From positions 102,808,988 to 102,872,987 of the forward strand of contig NC_085140.1 of NCBI RefSeq assembly GCF_024139115.2: 64,000 nucleotides of DNA, given 5' to 3'. Source of the stretch: Armigeres subalbatus (Eukaryota; Arthropoda; Insecta; Diptera; Culicidae). Position numbers and translations under genes: made by a program. Below are positions 21,801 to 35,280 of this stretch, in pieces; position 1 is the first letter of the stretch, and every line of letters begins with the position of its first letter. The notes beneath the pieces are model-generated. The model saw only the letters and a list, made by a program, of their open reading frames with translations. It did no database searches and was not told where the DNA came from.

Positions 21801-24800
21801 ACACCGAAAACGCAAGGAAGGTGAGGGATTACTTTATGCGCAACCCGCAACTATAATCGATTTGGGACGAGGATAAAGTAAAGTCAATTCTTCTGTCTGG
21901 TTCGTCCAGCAGACAATTAATCGGGCTTGAATTCATGTCTTCAAGGTAAGGAAGGCGCACTATGGGGGATCCCCATACAAGCGAGCGGTCAAAAATAAAA
22001 TTGGACTTTTAAAGTGATTTTCCACTTAGTTTTAGCTGTGTATGGTCGAAATAGCATGAATATACAATTTCCAACCCCCCCCCCTTTGGGGATCGTCTAT
22101 GAATTACGTAATTATTTTTTTCATAGGTTCGATTAACGTGACAAAGCAAACCTATTTGGGAAGTTGAAATTTCGTGCGTTTTCTTAAGGAGAAGGAAGGG
22201 GGATGTACAAAATCTAAGTTCAGCAATTTATGGACATTATGGCGGCGATCATGTTAAATGACATTAATTTCATGACATTCCGTGATATTTTTTTGTTCTC
22301 ACTCTCATGCCTCACAATTTGTATTTAGAACAATTTGTTTGACAAAGTACTAGGATCTGAAGGATCATAAAGCATTAAATGTTAATCAAATAATCAGAAT
22401 TGAAAATAACTTTTGAAAAAGGGTATTAGCAAATTAGAAATCGCAATCCCATGACATTTTTACGTGTACAAGTTATTCAATAAATGAGATTAATATATTC
22501 TCAAAAAATGTGGACATTCATTGTGGAATGTAAGAATGCTCCATTCTTCCGAAAAGCAAAATTCTTTTAATTTAAATAACAACACTATTTGAATTACTTT
22601 TGATTTGTTTTCATGATTTCTACAAGTTATATACAGCATCATTCTTTTTCTGTGTCAAGGTTTAAGTCTTCAATGATATTTTCTTCAATTCCATCAACGA
22701 TGGAAGATGAGATAAATTCATCTAAAGTATTAGAAGATAAAGAACTTTTGAAAATCTTCAAATATTACAAAATTACGCATGGCATAAGAATAACTAAGTG
22801 AAAAATTTTTTTCCAACGTCTCCTCGTTATCCAAATCGAGCTTAAAATGGATCTGATTCATGTAAGGCACGAAGGAAAATGTCAACATTTGCCTCTCTTG
22901 ATCATTTTCTTGCATTATGAGTTCTAAATTTCTTCAACTGTTTATATTGACTTTCCGCTGGTTGTTCAGCCAGTGAACCTCAAAGTGTAGATGAGTGAAT
23001 AAATATTTCCCTACCATTAGCCAGACATTCATGAACACTAGCAGGAATTTCATACGCTCCGTTCTAACTAAGATATTGTTCGTCTTTACTTTTGCAATAA
23101 ACATGTCGGGAATTATTGATTCCAGGAGATTTATAAATATTTACATATTATGAAATCTCATATTTAGTTCTCCATCAGTAGCTAATGAATAGCTCAGAAA
23201 ATTAGGTTTAGAGAATGACTCAAACCACTCAAGCCCCAAACGCATTTCAGCGGAATGGCGACGGAAACGGTAAAATTTGACAGGAAATATATGAGCGAAC
23301 TGTTAAATCCTTCCGTTACCGTTGTGCTGCATTGCATTGGGGGTTTTATTCATTTACTCCTTTGAAAAGTTAATTAAATGAGCTCAAATGGTTATAAATA
23401 AAGTCGAAGTTATTACCAATAAATGTATTTTGACCATACCCTTTGAGCGCATAGTTCAGTCTGACCCATTTTCAATAGGAAACGATGGGACTAGATTTCC
23501 CGTCGAATGAAACTTGTTGCGAGAAAATCGGACACAAATAAGTGTCTAAATGGCGATTGCGTTCTTTTGCGCACATACATACAGACGCGCATGCACACAT
23601 ACAGACATCACCTCAATTCTTCGCGCTGAGTTAGTTGATATATACCACTAGGGGTCTCCGGGCCTTCTATCAAACATTCGTTTTGGAATGAGCATTAACC
23701 TTGGAGTACGAGAGAGGCAAAACACGGTAAAAAACAAATGAAAAAAATCAGAGTGACTTAACTCTGTTAATTGCAAATACTGGCAAGAAATTCTTTCAGG
23801 ACATTTTAGTCGAAGCTTTGTCCTTGATGTGTATCATAAAAGAACCTGGGGATTCCTGAGGAAAAAAAGTTCTTCACTATCAAAGTTGAAAATAGCGTCG
23901 TTTTTGGAAAAAATATTGCTTCCGCATTTTTTCAATTTTTTCACAGTGTAACCATTAGTTTTGCACACCATTTAAAAGCTTATACAATAACCTTTGTAAT
24001 GATGTATTAACATTGAAGAAAAAACATTTAAAAAATATTTCAATAAATAGTTGAAAATAAAATATTTTTTCAGAAAATTTGCTAACTTTTTTACCCATTT
24101 CTGACTTTGCCACCTTATATCTTTGGAACTAGTGCACCTAGAGACTTCAAATTCAGAATTTCTCTTAATTAGAGTATTGACAATGGAGAGAAAATATTTT
24201 AAAATAATTCGGAAGACATGACATTTTCGATTAATGACCGCCCGAAATCCTATAGTGAGGCGCCTAACCGATCCGATAAACAGAATATGGAGACCAAAAC
24301 CCGCATCAGGTAGTTGTACCGTGCTTGATTGGTGCTGCCGAAAGGCATTTAATTGGATGTCTTGCTTGGATTTTCGGGAGGAAGAAGGTCCACGCATTTG
24401 CCAAAAAGTACTCGGTGTGGCAGCCGATCTGCATATATAAAGAAGAAGGCCTCCAGATGCACCAGCTGCCCTTCTCACGATAATGACACTCTGTTCGATT
24501 CTGGCACTGGCATTGTGTCATTACGCGCAACCGGTGATGGAGTGGTACGAAGCCAACGATGTTGTCAGTTAAACTAGCCAGAACTTTGATCAATAGAAAA
24601 AATCTGGACGATTTTAAAAGCAAGCTCCGGAAAACAAAGAAGGTCTCCAAAAACAACAAACATTTGAAGACAGAGTGGATAAAACTGTATCCAGTATTTT
24701 GCGCTCGATAATGGCGGCCTAGTGAATCCTGAAACGATTTGACCCCGGGAGAAAATGCTCGGTTCCGGAAGTGAACCCGCCTAAGCCCCAGGCAGCTGGT

Positions 24801-27800
24801 CTTGAGCCAACGGTTGCTTCCGGGCTGGGCACCAAAGGCCTTCTTTTATCTCCCGGGTCCCAGGGCGTTATTCGTGGGGGAGAGTTTTGGATGTGGGAGT
24901 CCTACTAATAAAAGTCGTGTAAGCGATGTCAAATAGTAGCAGCATCAAGCGATGGCGTCGTCGTCGATTACGTTAGCGATAGACTCGACAGGAGCGTGGT
25001 AGGGCTGGCAGGAGCGCGCTGGACACCACGAGGCTCAGGACGGACCGAACGAATCGGTGCTTTGGCTGGCGGTTGACGGTTAGGCGGAGGGTCTGGCGAA
25101 ATCCGAACGATAGATGTTGATGTCGAGGCTTGGGTCGGCGGCTGATGGTGAATCTTGGTGAAGCGGGTGAACCGACTGTGCGTGATGGAAAGAGCGGGGC
25201 CGATGGCGGACCGAAATCCTGGGCGTTTGGGGTGCCCGTGAACGAGCGTGACCACAACTTACTGGAGCCGGGGCCGATGATTTTGTATGGCGGGGCTCGA
25301 CGGATGCGTGATGGAAAGAGCGTGGCCGATGGCCGACCGAAATCCTGGGCGTTTGAAGCGTTAGTTGTTCAGCCGCCCACCACATTTAAATCGGACGTTA
25401 TCTAGGCCTCGATTTGTTCAAAAACATTGGCACTCATCCGACTGTTCCAAACAAACAAACGTCAATTTTATAGTTTTCTTTAGGTAAACATTTTGTTTTT
25501 ATATTGTAATTTATTTTTCAATAATAAAATATGGCGCAAGTGTTGCGAAGGATATAATGGGTAGTTAACTCTAAAGTACAAGCATTTAGAATGTTGAATA
25601 AAACAACTTTGCAAAAACATAGCTAAAATGTGTTTATTTTTTCGCAGAGTTTCGTAGAGTTATTTTGTAAGTACAATCTTTAATGCTACCGGTCGAAAGG
25701 AGAAGTGAAACGCTGAATGTTGTGAAACAAATTATCCCACGAGCTCCAGATCAACTATAGGTAAAAACGGGTCTCTTTCTTCAATCTAATAACCGTGCAT
25801 CCGATAAATTTGATGTTTATACGATTGTGTGCAACAAATTATGCATAATGCAAAAGGTGGCAATTCCATAATAGGTGATTATAATTTACCTCGCTCGATG
25901 TTGTCGTACTATGATTAATTGAATTGCTATCTTCCGACGAATGCTCAGTTATCGCTGAGCTTCCGAAGCAAGTGCATGTTCTATTCTTCACTACGCTCGA
26001 CTTCGGGGGCCGTCTACTTTCCAATTTAATTTTTATTTTTCACATTTATTCGCTTTCAGTTGTTTTTTTGGCCACATCGAGCAGCTTTATGAAATTGCCT
26101 GCTAGCCGGTTCATTTTCCCACTCTTTAAGAAAGGGCACTGATAGCAGTGCGCCAATTAGCAAGGAATAAACCATCTTAATTCGACTTACAAAATTAAGT
26201 CCAGTATTCTGTTCAACAGATTGAGACCGCTTGAAGAGTTCTTCATCGGCAAATACCAGGATAATTTCGTGACGGTCAATCAACGACGGATCAAATGTTT
26301 ACCCTGTGACAAATGCTTGATAAATTTCGGGGCTACAACTCACAGATTCATCATCTAGTTATTGATTTTAAAGCAGCGTACGATACAGTGAAACGAATTG
26401 AATTATTCCAAATTATGCTAGATCATGGTTCTCCGGCGAAACAGATACGGCTGATTCGAGTTACATTGGACGGATCGAAATCAAGTGTAATGCATGCGGA
26501 TGAAATTTTGATATCATTTGAAACCTTAGATGGATTGAAGCAGGGTGGGCACCAGTGGGCACTCATATATCTCGATATCGATATTATCGGCACTGATCGC
26601 CGTGTCGTGGAAAATGGTTTTGTGCCTTTGCGTTAGGATTGGACTGACGATCAATATCAGTAAGACATGAGGTGAACCGGTCTAGGGCCGAAAACCTCAT
26701 TAATAAAGACAATAAAAAAAATATCAGCAAGACGAAGAAGTAAATGGGCGCTGGCAATCAACGTGGGTTCATTAGTGGTGGAGTATGTAGTGAAGCGGTA
26801 CTGGATGGTGACAAGTTTGAAGTTGTAGAAGAATTTGTGTACCTTGGAGTTTTATTGACGTGCGATAATGATGTTACTCGCGAGGTGAAAATGCGTATTG
26901 CAGCTGCGGAAAGGCTTATTACGGACTTCATAACCAACTTAAGTCCCGTAGTTTGCGAACGAAAACGAAATTTGCGCTGTATACCCTGATCCGGTGGCTT
27001 TAAACGGCCATGAAACATGGACGTTAAAGAAGGCTGATCGAAGAGGTTTCGGATAATTTGGGTGTAAGATGGTGTGGACAATACTCGGCGCTAAACAGGA
27101 GATCCTAGAAGAGGTAGCAGACTAAGTGGAAGGCTACGTACACGTTGGCTTTTTGCAGTTGACGAGAACCTGAGTGCGATAATCGTTCAGAATGTGGTGA
27201 TCCAGGATCGAGTCCATTGGATGGAGGATACGCCTTTCAGCGTAGGCTCATAGAGGAGCTGTAGCCCATCGAGTATTAGGTACCAAGTGAGTACAACATC
27301 GTGATATTTGTGCCTGGGTGAGCCGCTTTTCGTACTCGTGGCAACGGTGGGAATATGCTCTTCGCATAGACTATGGGAAAACCCAAAAGAAACGTTCTAC
27401 GAGGGACTATGGTGTTATGTCGTTTGACCAAATACATTTTGCCTGAACGACATTTTGCCGAAAGCTGTTTTTCCAATAGTTGAAACCGAAATAAAAATGT
27501 GAGTAGAGTGAATTGCGAAGTGTGTAGTGAGAAGTGAGAAGTGGGATTTTGACGTAAACTACGTCTAAGGGGAAGACTCGGATACAGGGTGACAAATGAA
27601 AATTTCCAAATTCGAGACCGTCACGAAATCATGTAAGATTTTGAACTTGAATAGCGCCTTTATCTTCCGATGGATTTTTGAGATTTATATATCAATCGGC
27701 TCGGAAATTCTCTACCAATTTGTCAATTATATTGAAACTTTGGGTTATGAACGTTAAAATAGGGTATCGGATCATTTTGGCAGCACCCTCTTTTCTTGTC

Positions 27801-30800
27801 CGCAAGAGTTTCGTTTTGGCTGTCGCCGTTCAGTGCGGTTGCGTTTTGACTCTGCTTTTTGTGTGGTGTTTCGCACAAAAAGTAGAACAATGGAGACGGA
27901 CCAGTGACCGCGGTCGAAACAAAGGTAACAAAAATGCGTAAAGTAGTGCATGGTGCAAAAAGTGATGCAGATAGGGGCATGTTTGTGCAGGCATGAGACG
28001 ATCAATTGCTATCAATGCCAATGCTCTTGCTAGTAATGCAATCATCGCAATGTAATTTCACAAACATGTTTATATTAAAAAACGACTTTGGAAAAATGTT
28101 GAATTTTTTTTTTGCAAACTGGAAACTAATAAGACCGTTACACATATTTATTAAAAATTATGCTCTACGCAAGGTCAAGGTCTACTGGTCTCCGCAAAGT
28201 CAAGAGGGAGGGGGTAATCTTCTTCTTCTTCTACTGAATCGAGCGGCGTATGTTTTTGGGGCCGGGGAAGGTTCTTAAGATGGTTCGAGACCCCTCTCCT
28301 CTTTGAAACCTGGCTCCTATACAAATGAAACATCAATTTCATCATAACTCGAGATCAAGCAAATGGAACCAAATCTGGCGTGTGGAGGTTTTGGAAGGGA
28401 AGATATGTTTCTGTGGTGGTTTGCAACGCCTCCCCCTTCTGGAAAGGGGGGCTCCCATACAAATGAACCAAAAATTTCAGCATAACTCGAGAACTAATCA
28501 GAGAATGAATCAATTTTAGGCAAAACAAAGTTCGTCGGGTCTGCTAGTAAAAAATGAATATTAAAATGGAAAAAAAATCCTTGGATTTGTTAAAGAATGT
28601 TTTGAAAGTTCTCAAAATTTACCGGATTTTTTTTTTGTTGCTCCTCAAATTGTATTTTTGAGAAAAGCAATCCAAAGGGGGGGGCGACATATTTTATGAA
28701 AATATTTTTATCGGCCTAATAATATTTTGTCCAATTAAATGCGCGCTTGAATCAGAAGGATTTAACTTTGATTCAGGAAGTGTGAATCCACTTAAGATAT
28801 TTTTATAATACGTGGGTGCAATCATGCGGTACTTATTGTACACGACAAAAGCTTCGGAACGCATACGTTCTTGAGACGGGCTATATGAGTTTCAATAGAG
28901 CTATCACCTTCTTGCTCCCTGATTCAAAAGTCTTGCAATGATAATATTAAAATGGTTGCACGAATATTTTATCCATAGTGACACTCAGTGTTGGTAGAAT
29001 CATACTCAAATCTGAATCATCGAGGTTTCATTCACGAGCTAACTCGCCTGCGATTCTGTAGGGGGAGCATCGCGCTTGAGTTTCTCGGCCAGAATCGCTT
29101 CGCTCACTCACCGAAAAATGATTTCGTTCTAAGAAGCGTCAGAACGCAATCGAGGCGTTGTTTTAGACGAAAAACAGATAATTCAATGCATTCAAAAATG
29201 AAGAACACGTAAATATCATGCAATGATGCAAATTGCGATTCGAATCATGAGCAAATCTATGGGCCATGGTTCTGATGGGATTTTACTCACGCATGGTTTG
29301 AATCGCCGATGAGATTTAAGATTTTGAGATTTTACCAACACTGGTGACACTGCCAGACAGTAGGAGTTAGATTATAATAACACACACACCCTCTTTTCCC
29401 GTCCGCAACGTTTACTACTCGCGCGCATCACAACCAAATTAATTGGGTTTTGGTACATGATTGACATTTTATGATTTCTAGTGATGCACCACGAAAAACA
29501 AGATATGCCTATGATTGGAATGTTTCTGAATAATAAATGTTGCAAACGGAAAAGAGGATTCTCCCCTAGGGCTTCTTCTATTGAAATATTTCATCAAATG
29601 CTTTAAAACCCAAATGTAGGCAATTCGGATCCAAGAAAGGCATCATAACCACAGAGGAATAAATTTGGATTTTCATAGTAAATTTTTCAAACAACTGTCG
29701 TATCCAACAATTTTCATATCTTAAGATACGCTGTTCGAAACCAGTGACATAAGTAATAAAATGAATTTTCTAAAAATATTCATACATGATGGCACTACAA
29801 TCCTCACTGAACAAAACTGCCTTACGTAGTTTACGTTGGGCGGTTGTGTCTTGTACATAACCCTTCTGATTTTTCTCTTTTACCACTTCACATTAAAATA
29901 AGTGATAGGCCGTAATTAATAAATGAGTGGTGAGATGTGAGAAGTGAGAAATAGATAGTGAAAAGTGAGAATAGAGAAGTGAGACGTGAGAAGTAAGGTA
30001 AATAGAGGAAAATTAGAAATAAGGAGTGCGAACCTCTGACTTCTCAGTAATGAATAAGGAGTAAGTTGTGAGTAGTCAGAAGTTAGGAATAAGAAGTGAG
30101 TAATGAATAATGAGATTTAATATTTAGCGACATCCTTACTTTTGTCCGAAATTTCCTCACAGGGTGCTCCTTCCAAGTCCCAATCGGGAACCAGGATTCG
30201 AGGACATTTCCGGAATACATGACAAACTGGAATCAGAAGGAAGATTCTGGTAGCACGTGTTCCGCCAACATTACGATATAGTATACCTGGTATCCCTGGA
30301 TACATTCAAGGCTTTTAACGGGACATGGACCCTCTTCGTTCTCCAGCAGTTGGGAATTTTCTAGCAACATATTTGCTTTTGTCCGAAATTTCCGCACTGG
30401 GCGCTTCTTCTTAGTTCTAATTTGGAATCAAGGCTCTCCGAGGAGACTGACGTACCCCAGGGCTCTGTTATGGCAGTGACGTTGTTCCTCGTTACCATGA
30501 ACGGTGTGTTTCGTTCCCTATTATGTGGCAACTTAGAAGAACATTCCATTCTTATCTAGAAACTCGTCATTGACAATCCACGGCAATCGTTTCGTTTTAT
30601 CCGAACAAAGTCCTGTGGAAACTAGACACAAGTAATGTTAAATGCCGCAAATTTCTATTCGTTACACGGAAGCTTAGCATAGATCGGAGTTCTGGGGCAT
30701 CGATCTCGCCGTTTATCCGCTTAGCAAAAGCAACGCCTGTTGGATTTTCCTGTAATGTGTCGATTTTCAGTAGTCGACACCTCATAAGTCGCAGCTACCT

Positions 30801-33800
30801 TTCATTATCGAAGGGGAACGGATTCAGAACATAATAGACTGCGTCGTCCTTCCCCCAGTGATGGGAGTATGGAGTGAGGAGCTGGCACTCCTGTAAAGCC
30901 AATATCACCAGCTCCATAACTAAAAAAATCCGAAGCGGCGACAACTCCGTGACTCTCAGAATGTCGATAGAAGGTCAGAAAGCCGGAGGCCGATATTTTA
31001 AATGGAGAATTCAGCATAGGTTCATTTAGGCTGTGGAGTTGGTCACCGGGACCAACATGCCCGTTTGGTACAGTCTCGCGAACATAATCATAATCTCGGC
31101 AGCAGTCTTCTACACCGCCACCAACCCGTTAAGGAAACCCATCCTATCCGATTATGCCAGCGTTATTTCCGCACTTCTGAGTGAAATGCCTTAACACTCC
31201 TGGATCCAAAAAATCCTTGCTAACATGCCCCATAACACGACCTTTGCTTGAATCGCGGAGAACTGCGGAGTACCTGGCAGCGTTTTAGCGGACCTCCTTG
31301 CCGAAGCCGGGTTATATCGTTCCAGTCGATGACAGTTTTGTTTAGCTACGCAGACGAACTTTAGGTCTTTTCAAGCGATGAAACCGGCTCGACATCTGTC
31401 ATACACGACGGCACGACGCATGTGACTACAGAAGTGTCCTGTCGGATTTATTAGTTTTGCGTTCTATTTGTTTTCTGATGGCTTTGTTCTGCGCCAGTGC
31501 GAATCGTCGGGTTATTTTCTTTTCTGCTTCACATGAGCAAAAAAAGAAATGTATCGTCATGAGTGATTCACCTCGGCCGTCGTGGCTAGAAATTGCTGAA
31601 TTCGTGAAGTGTTTGGACTGTAATGTGTCGGATGTGGAAGCAGTATACAAACTGACGGAAAATAGAAGCATCAAATTTATTTCCGAGGCAGTTATGTTAG
31701 AATTGCTTCGAAGAAATGCGGAACCAAGGAAGTTTAAATACGCTAATGGGAAAACTGTGGATGTGTGCATGATGGAAGCGGGCCGCAATTCTCGTTACGT
31801 TCGGGTATTTGATCTGCCACCGGAGATAACAGACAACGAACTGACAGTGGTTCTCAATCAGTTCGGAAAAGTTCAACGTACAATTCGTGAAAAGTTTCCT
31901 CCTAACCTGGGTTTGGAACATGTCGACAGTGGTGTTAGCGGTGTGTATATGGACATTGAGAAGGAAATTCCTCCGTCAATGTGTATATGGACAATTGAAA
32001 TCAACTTCCGAAAAGTAAAAGTTTTCCATTACGGTTTGAGGAACACGTGCTTTCTATGTCAAGCTATAGGACATCGTCAAAACACTTGCCCTTCGAGGAA
32101 AAATCGAAACCCACAACACGGATTTATCATTCCACCAGGGAAAACGTAAAACGTAACGGTAGTAACGGAAGAAGAAATCATTAAACTAGAGGAAGTAACT
32201 ATTGGATACCATCAAGAAGAAGAAGAAAATCAGATGCAGGAAGTAAACGAGATTCCAGAAGATACCGGATATTGACGACGAGTATATTGAAAGGACGTTC
32301 GGGATTGCAAACTGATCGCAGTTGGTCAACGACTTCAAGATTGTCATGAAGCAAAAAACACGGAAGCTGGTGAAATGTCAGCGTTGGGCACAATTTGCTT
32401 CATCTGGATTTACCGAGCACGCTCTACCGAAAAAAGAGCTCTCGAAAGACAATAAAATTATTAACAAGATGTTTCCTCCTGAATGTTAAATAATTCACTT
32501 TGTATTATTTAAATTGTATTTGGCTTCGAAAAGTTTTCAGAAAACGCTTGAGCCTTAATAAATAAACCAATAATAAGAAAAAAAAAGCGATGGAACCGTG
32601 CTCGAAATGAAACAGATAAAGCTGGTTCCGAAACTTTTTCATCTTGTCGTGTCGAGAGCGTCCTTTTCAATTTAGGAGATTTGTGCTATCTCTTCACTGC
32701 TTTTTCAATATTAACAAAGGATGAAAAAATTGGGGCAGCCGAATAGATGTTATATGTACTGAAAGTGGGTGGAAGCTGATCGGATTTGGAAATGATATCG
32801 CAAACCCTTCAAGAGAAAAATAGCAGTGTTACGTAGTCTTTTAGCCATCTGGAAAACTCATGTTGCTTGTGATGTCTACACTCAAAAAATAAATCTAACA
32901 ATTATTGTATAAAATCTTGGCACAAGGTCTTGATACAAGGAATGTAAACTTTTTATACAGACACTGTTTTAAAATAATACAACGATTGTCTTTAAATCTT
33001 CCGAAATTGTGAATGCCAAATTATTATACAGTTTCTGTTAGGTTCTTATGCAGAACTGTATTAAAATCTGCCATCCGCTGCCACACGGTGTAAAAAAATG
33101 GATTATTATCGAAGTTTCATGTACCTCTGATTTTTTTTCACAGAAAGTTAGGCAAGGTCATTAGAAATGAGGTACGGGGTGTTTTAAAATATTTCATCGG
33201 CGATTTAAAAAAAAAGTAATTTTTATTGTTTTCTTCTCTAATATACCGTACAAAAAGTCAATTGATAACCCAACATTGGATCAATCATTGTAATTTACCC
33301 CTCAAAATTGATTATATACACATTTGAAGCCTTTTCGCCTTTCTCGTATCCCTATAGTTAACCTATCTTGACACGGGTATAAAATATTGAAAAACATTTT
33401 TAAGGTTTAAGCGTTCCTCAAGTATTTTAGTTTTATTTTTTATCTTTTGAAATCTTTGCTGAAACAATAATCTATCTCTGGCATCTATATTGTTCTCTGA
33501 TGAATTTTGTTTATGTAATTCTATCTTCTGACATTTTTATCAGATGACCTGCCCATTGGAGTGCGCCGTATTTTATGAGATTCAGAATGTTTTCTCCTTT
33601 GATGATGGATTTTCCTTGTAATTCATGCGTATGAGCCACATATCTTTTTTTGGCCTCTCACCGAGTATTGCACGCTGCATCTTTCGCTAGAAAAATCTGA
33701 AAGGCTGCTTTTAACGTTTCTTGTCCGTAATTGCCTACCCGAAGAATTGAGAAATCATAAAAAGCGAATTTCGTTTCCATATGGATTATTTTTCTTCACC

Positions 33801-35182
33801 TGTATTGTACGAGATCTAACTTAGTCTTAAAACTGGTTATGTACGCCGGAGGTAACCCTATTTAAAGCAGACATTCATCATAGGAAACGTCATTGCCAGT
33901 GTTTACAGCATTGTTAGTGATTGTCAGCATTTCAAAGGGTAATTTTGTTTATACATCTTCAAACATATCCCCTTTACTTTCTTAGCATAATCAATGTACT
34001 TAATCTTGGTAGAGCTTATGCATATGCTCCTCGGTTTTGCAGATGAAATTAAGCTCCTTATGAAACGATCGCAGAGTAGTGGTGGAGATTTTTGTCTCAC
34101 TGAAGATAGAGATGGTGAGAAAGGACATATCCACTCACACTACCAGTATGAAGTACATTGTTACGGAAAGAAATAAAAATAAGAGGATGTACAGGAGATG
34201 ATTGGAAGCGTTGAAGAAATAGTTCACATTGGAATGCTTGTGAAATGGGATAATGATCCCTAGTAACATTGTTGTAGCTACTTAAGTATAACGGTTTCAT
34301 AGCACACATAAAGAGTAAATCGCTATCTTCATTATACAATCATAATTATTACTTGGGTGCAAGAAGGGTTTTTTACAGCGTATCAGATTACTGCTCATAA
34401 AAGTATGAATGACCCACACAAATATGGAATCAATCAAATGTGAGACAGTTGTGCTTGTAGCAACAATATAGCTTCCGTAACATACAACCGGAAATGGAGT
34501 TTGCTCTGTATAAATCCATCCAATAGCCTATTTCGGACATGAAGCGTGGTAATTATAAGAAGCAGGCCAGTAAGATTTTAGGGCTTTCAAGCAAAATGTG
34601 CTGCGAACAATATTCGGTAAGGTTATTGTACATGGTATGTACCCCACAAATGATGAGACACTGTATCTTGAGGAAAATATGAACCCTTTAAATTATGGCA
34701 GACTGACAATAGGCTGGTCTCATAGTACGAATGTCGGATGAAAGATATGTGGTAACAACATTCAATAGAGAACCATATTTGGGCTGGAAAAAGATGATAA
34801 TTACTTAAAAAACCCTGATTAATCCACCTAGCGGTAATGGTGCCTTTCTCGTGCATTATAAAAATAAAATTTTGGCCATTACTCTTGAGCCCATAGTCCG
34901 ATCTGACCAATTTTCAATAGGAAACAATGGCAGAGTATCCTGCGTCGAATGCAACTTGTTGCGAGTAAATCGGTTTAGGATAAGTGCATGAAAAATGAGT
35001 GACATTTTTTTCTGTAATAAAAGTGGTATTTTGGCCATAACTTCCTAGCCCATAGTCCGATCTGACCAATTTTCAATAGGAAACAATGGCAGAGTGTCCT
35101 GCGTCGAATGCAACTTGTTGCGAGTAAATCGGTTAAGGATGAGTACCTAAGAAATGAGTGACATTTTTTGGGTGGTGCACAG

Positions 35183-35280
<98 letters not shown>

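Noticed and set aside
23972..24478. 168-residue minus-strand gene
   Set aside because: AT-rich C-terminal half, no domain, overlapping open frames on the other strand, and no start or poly-A context that stands out.
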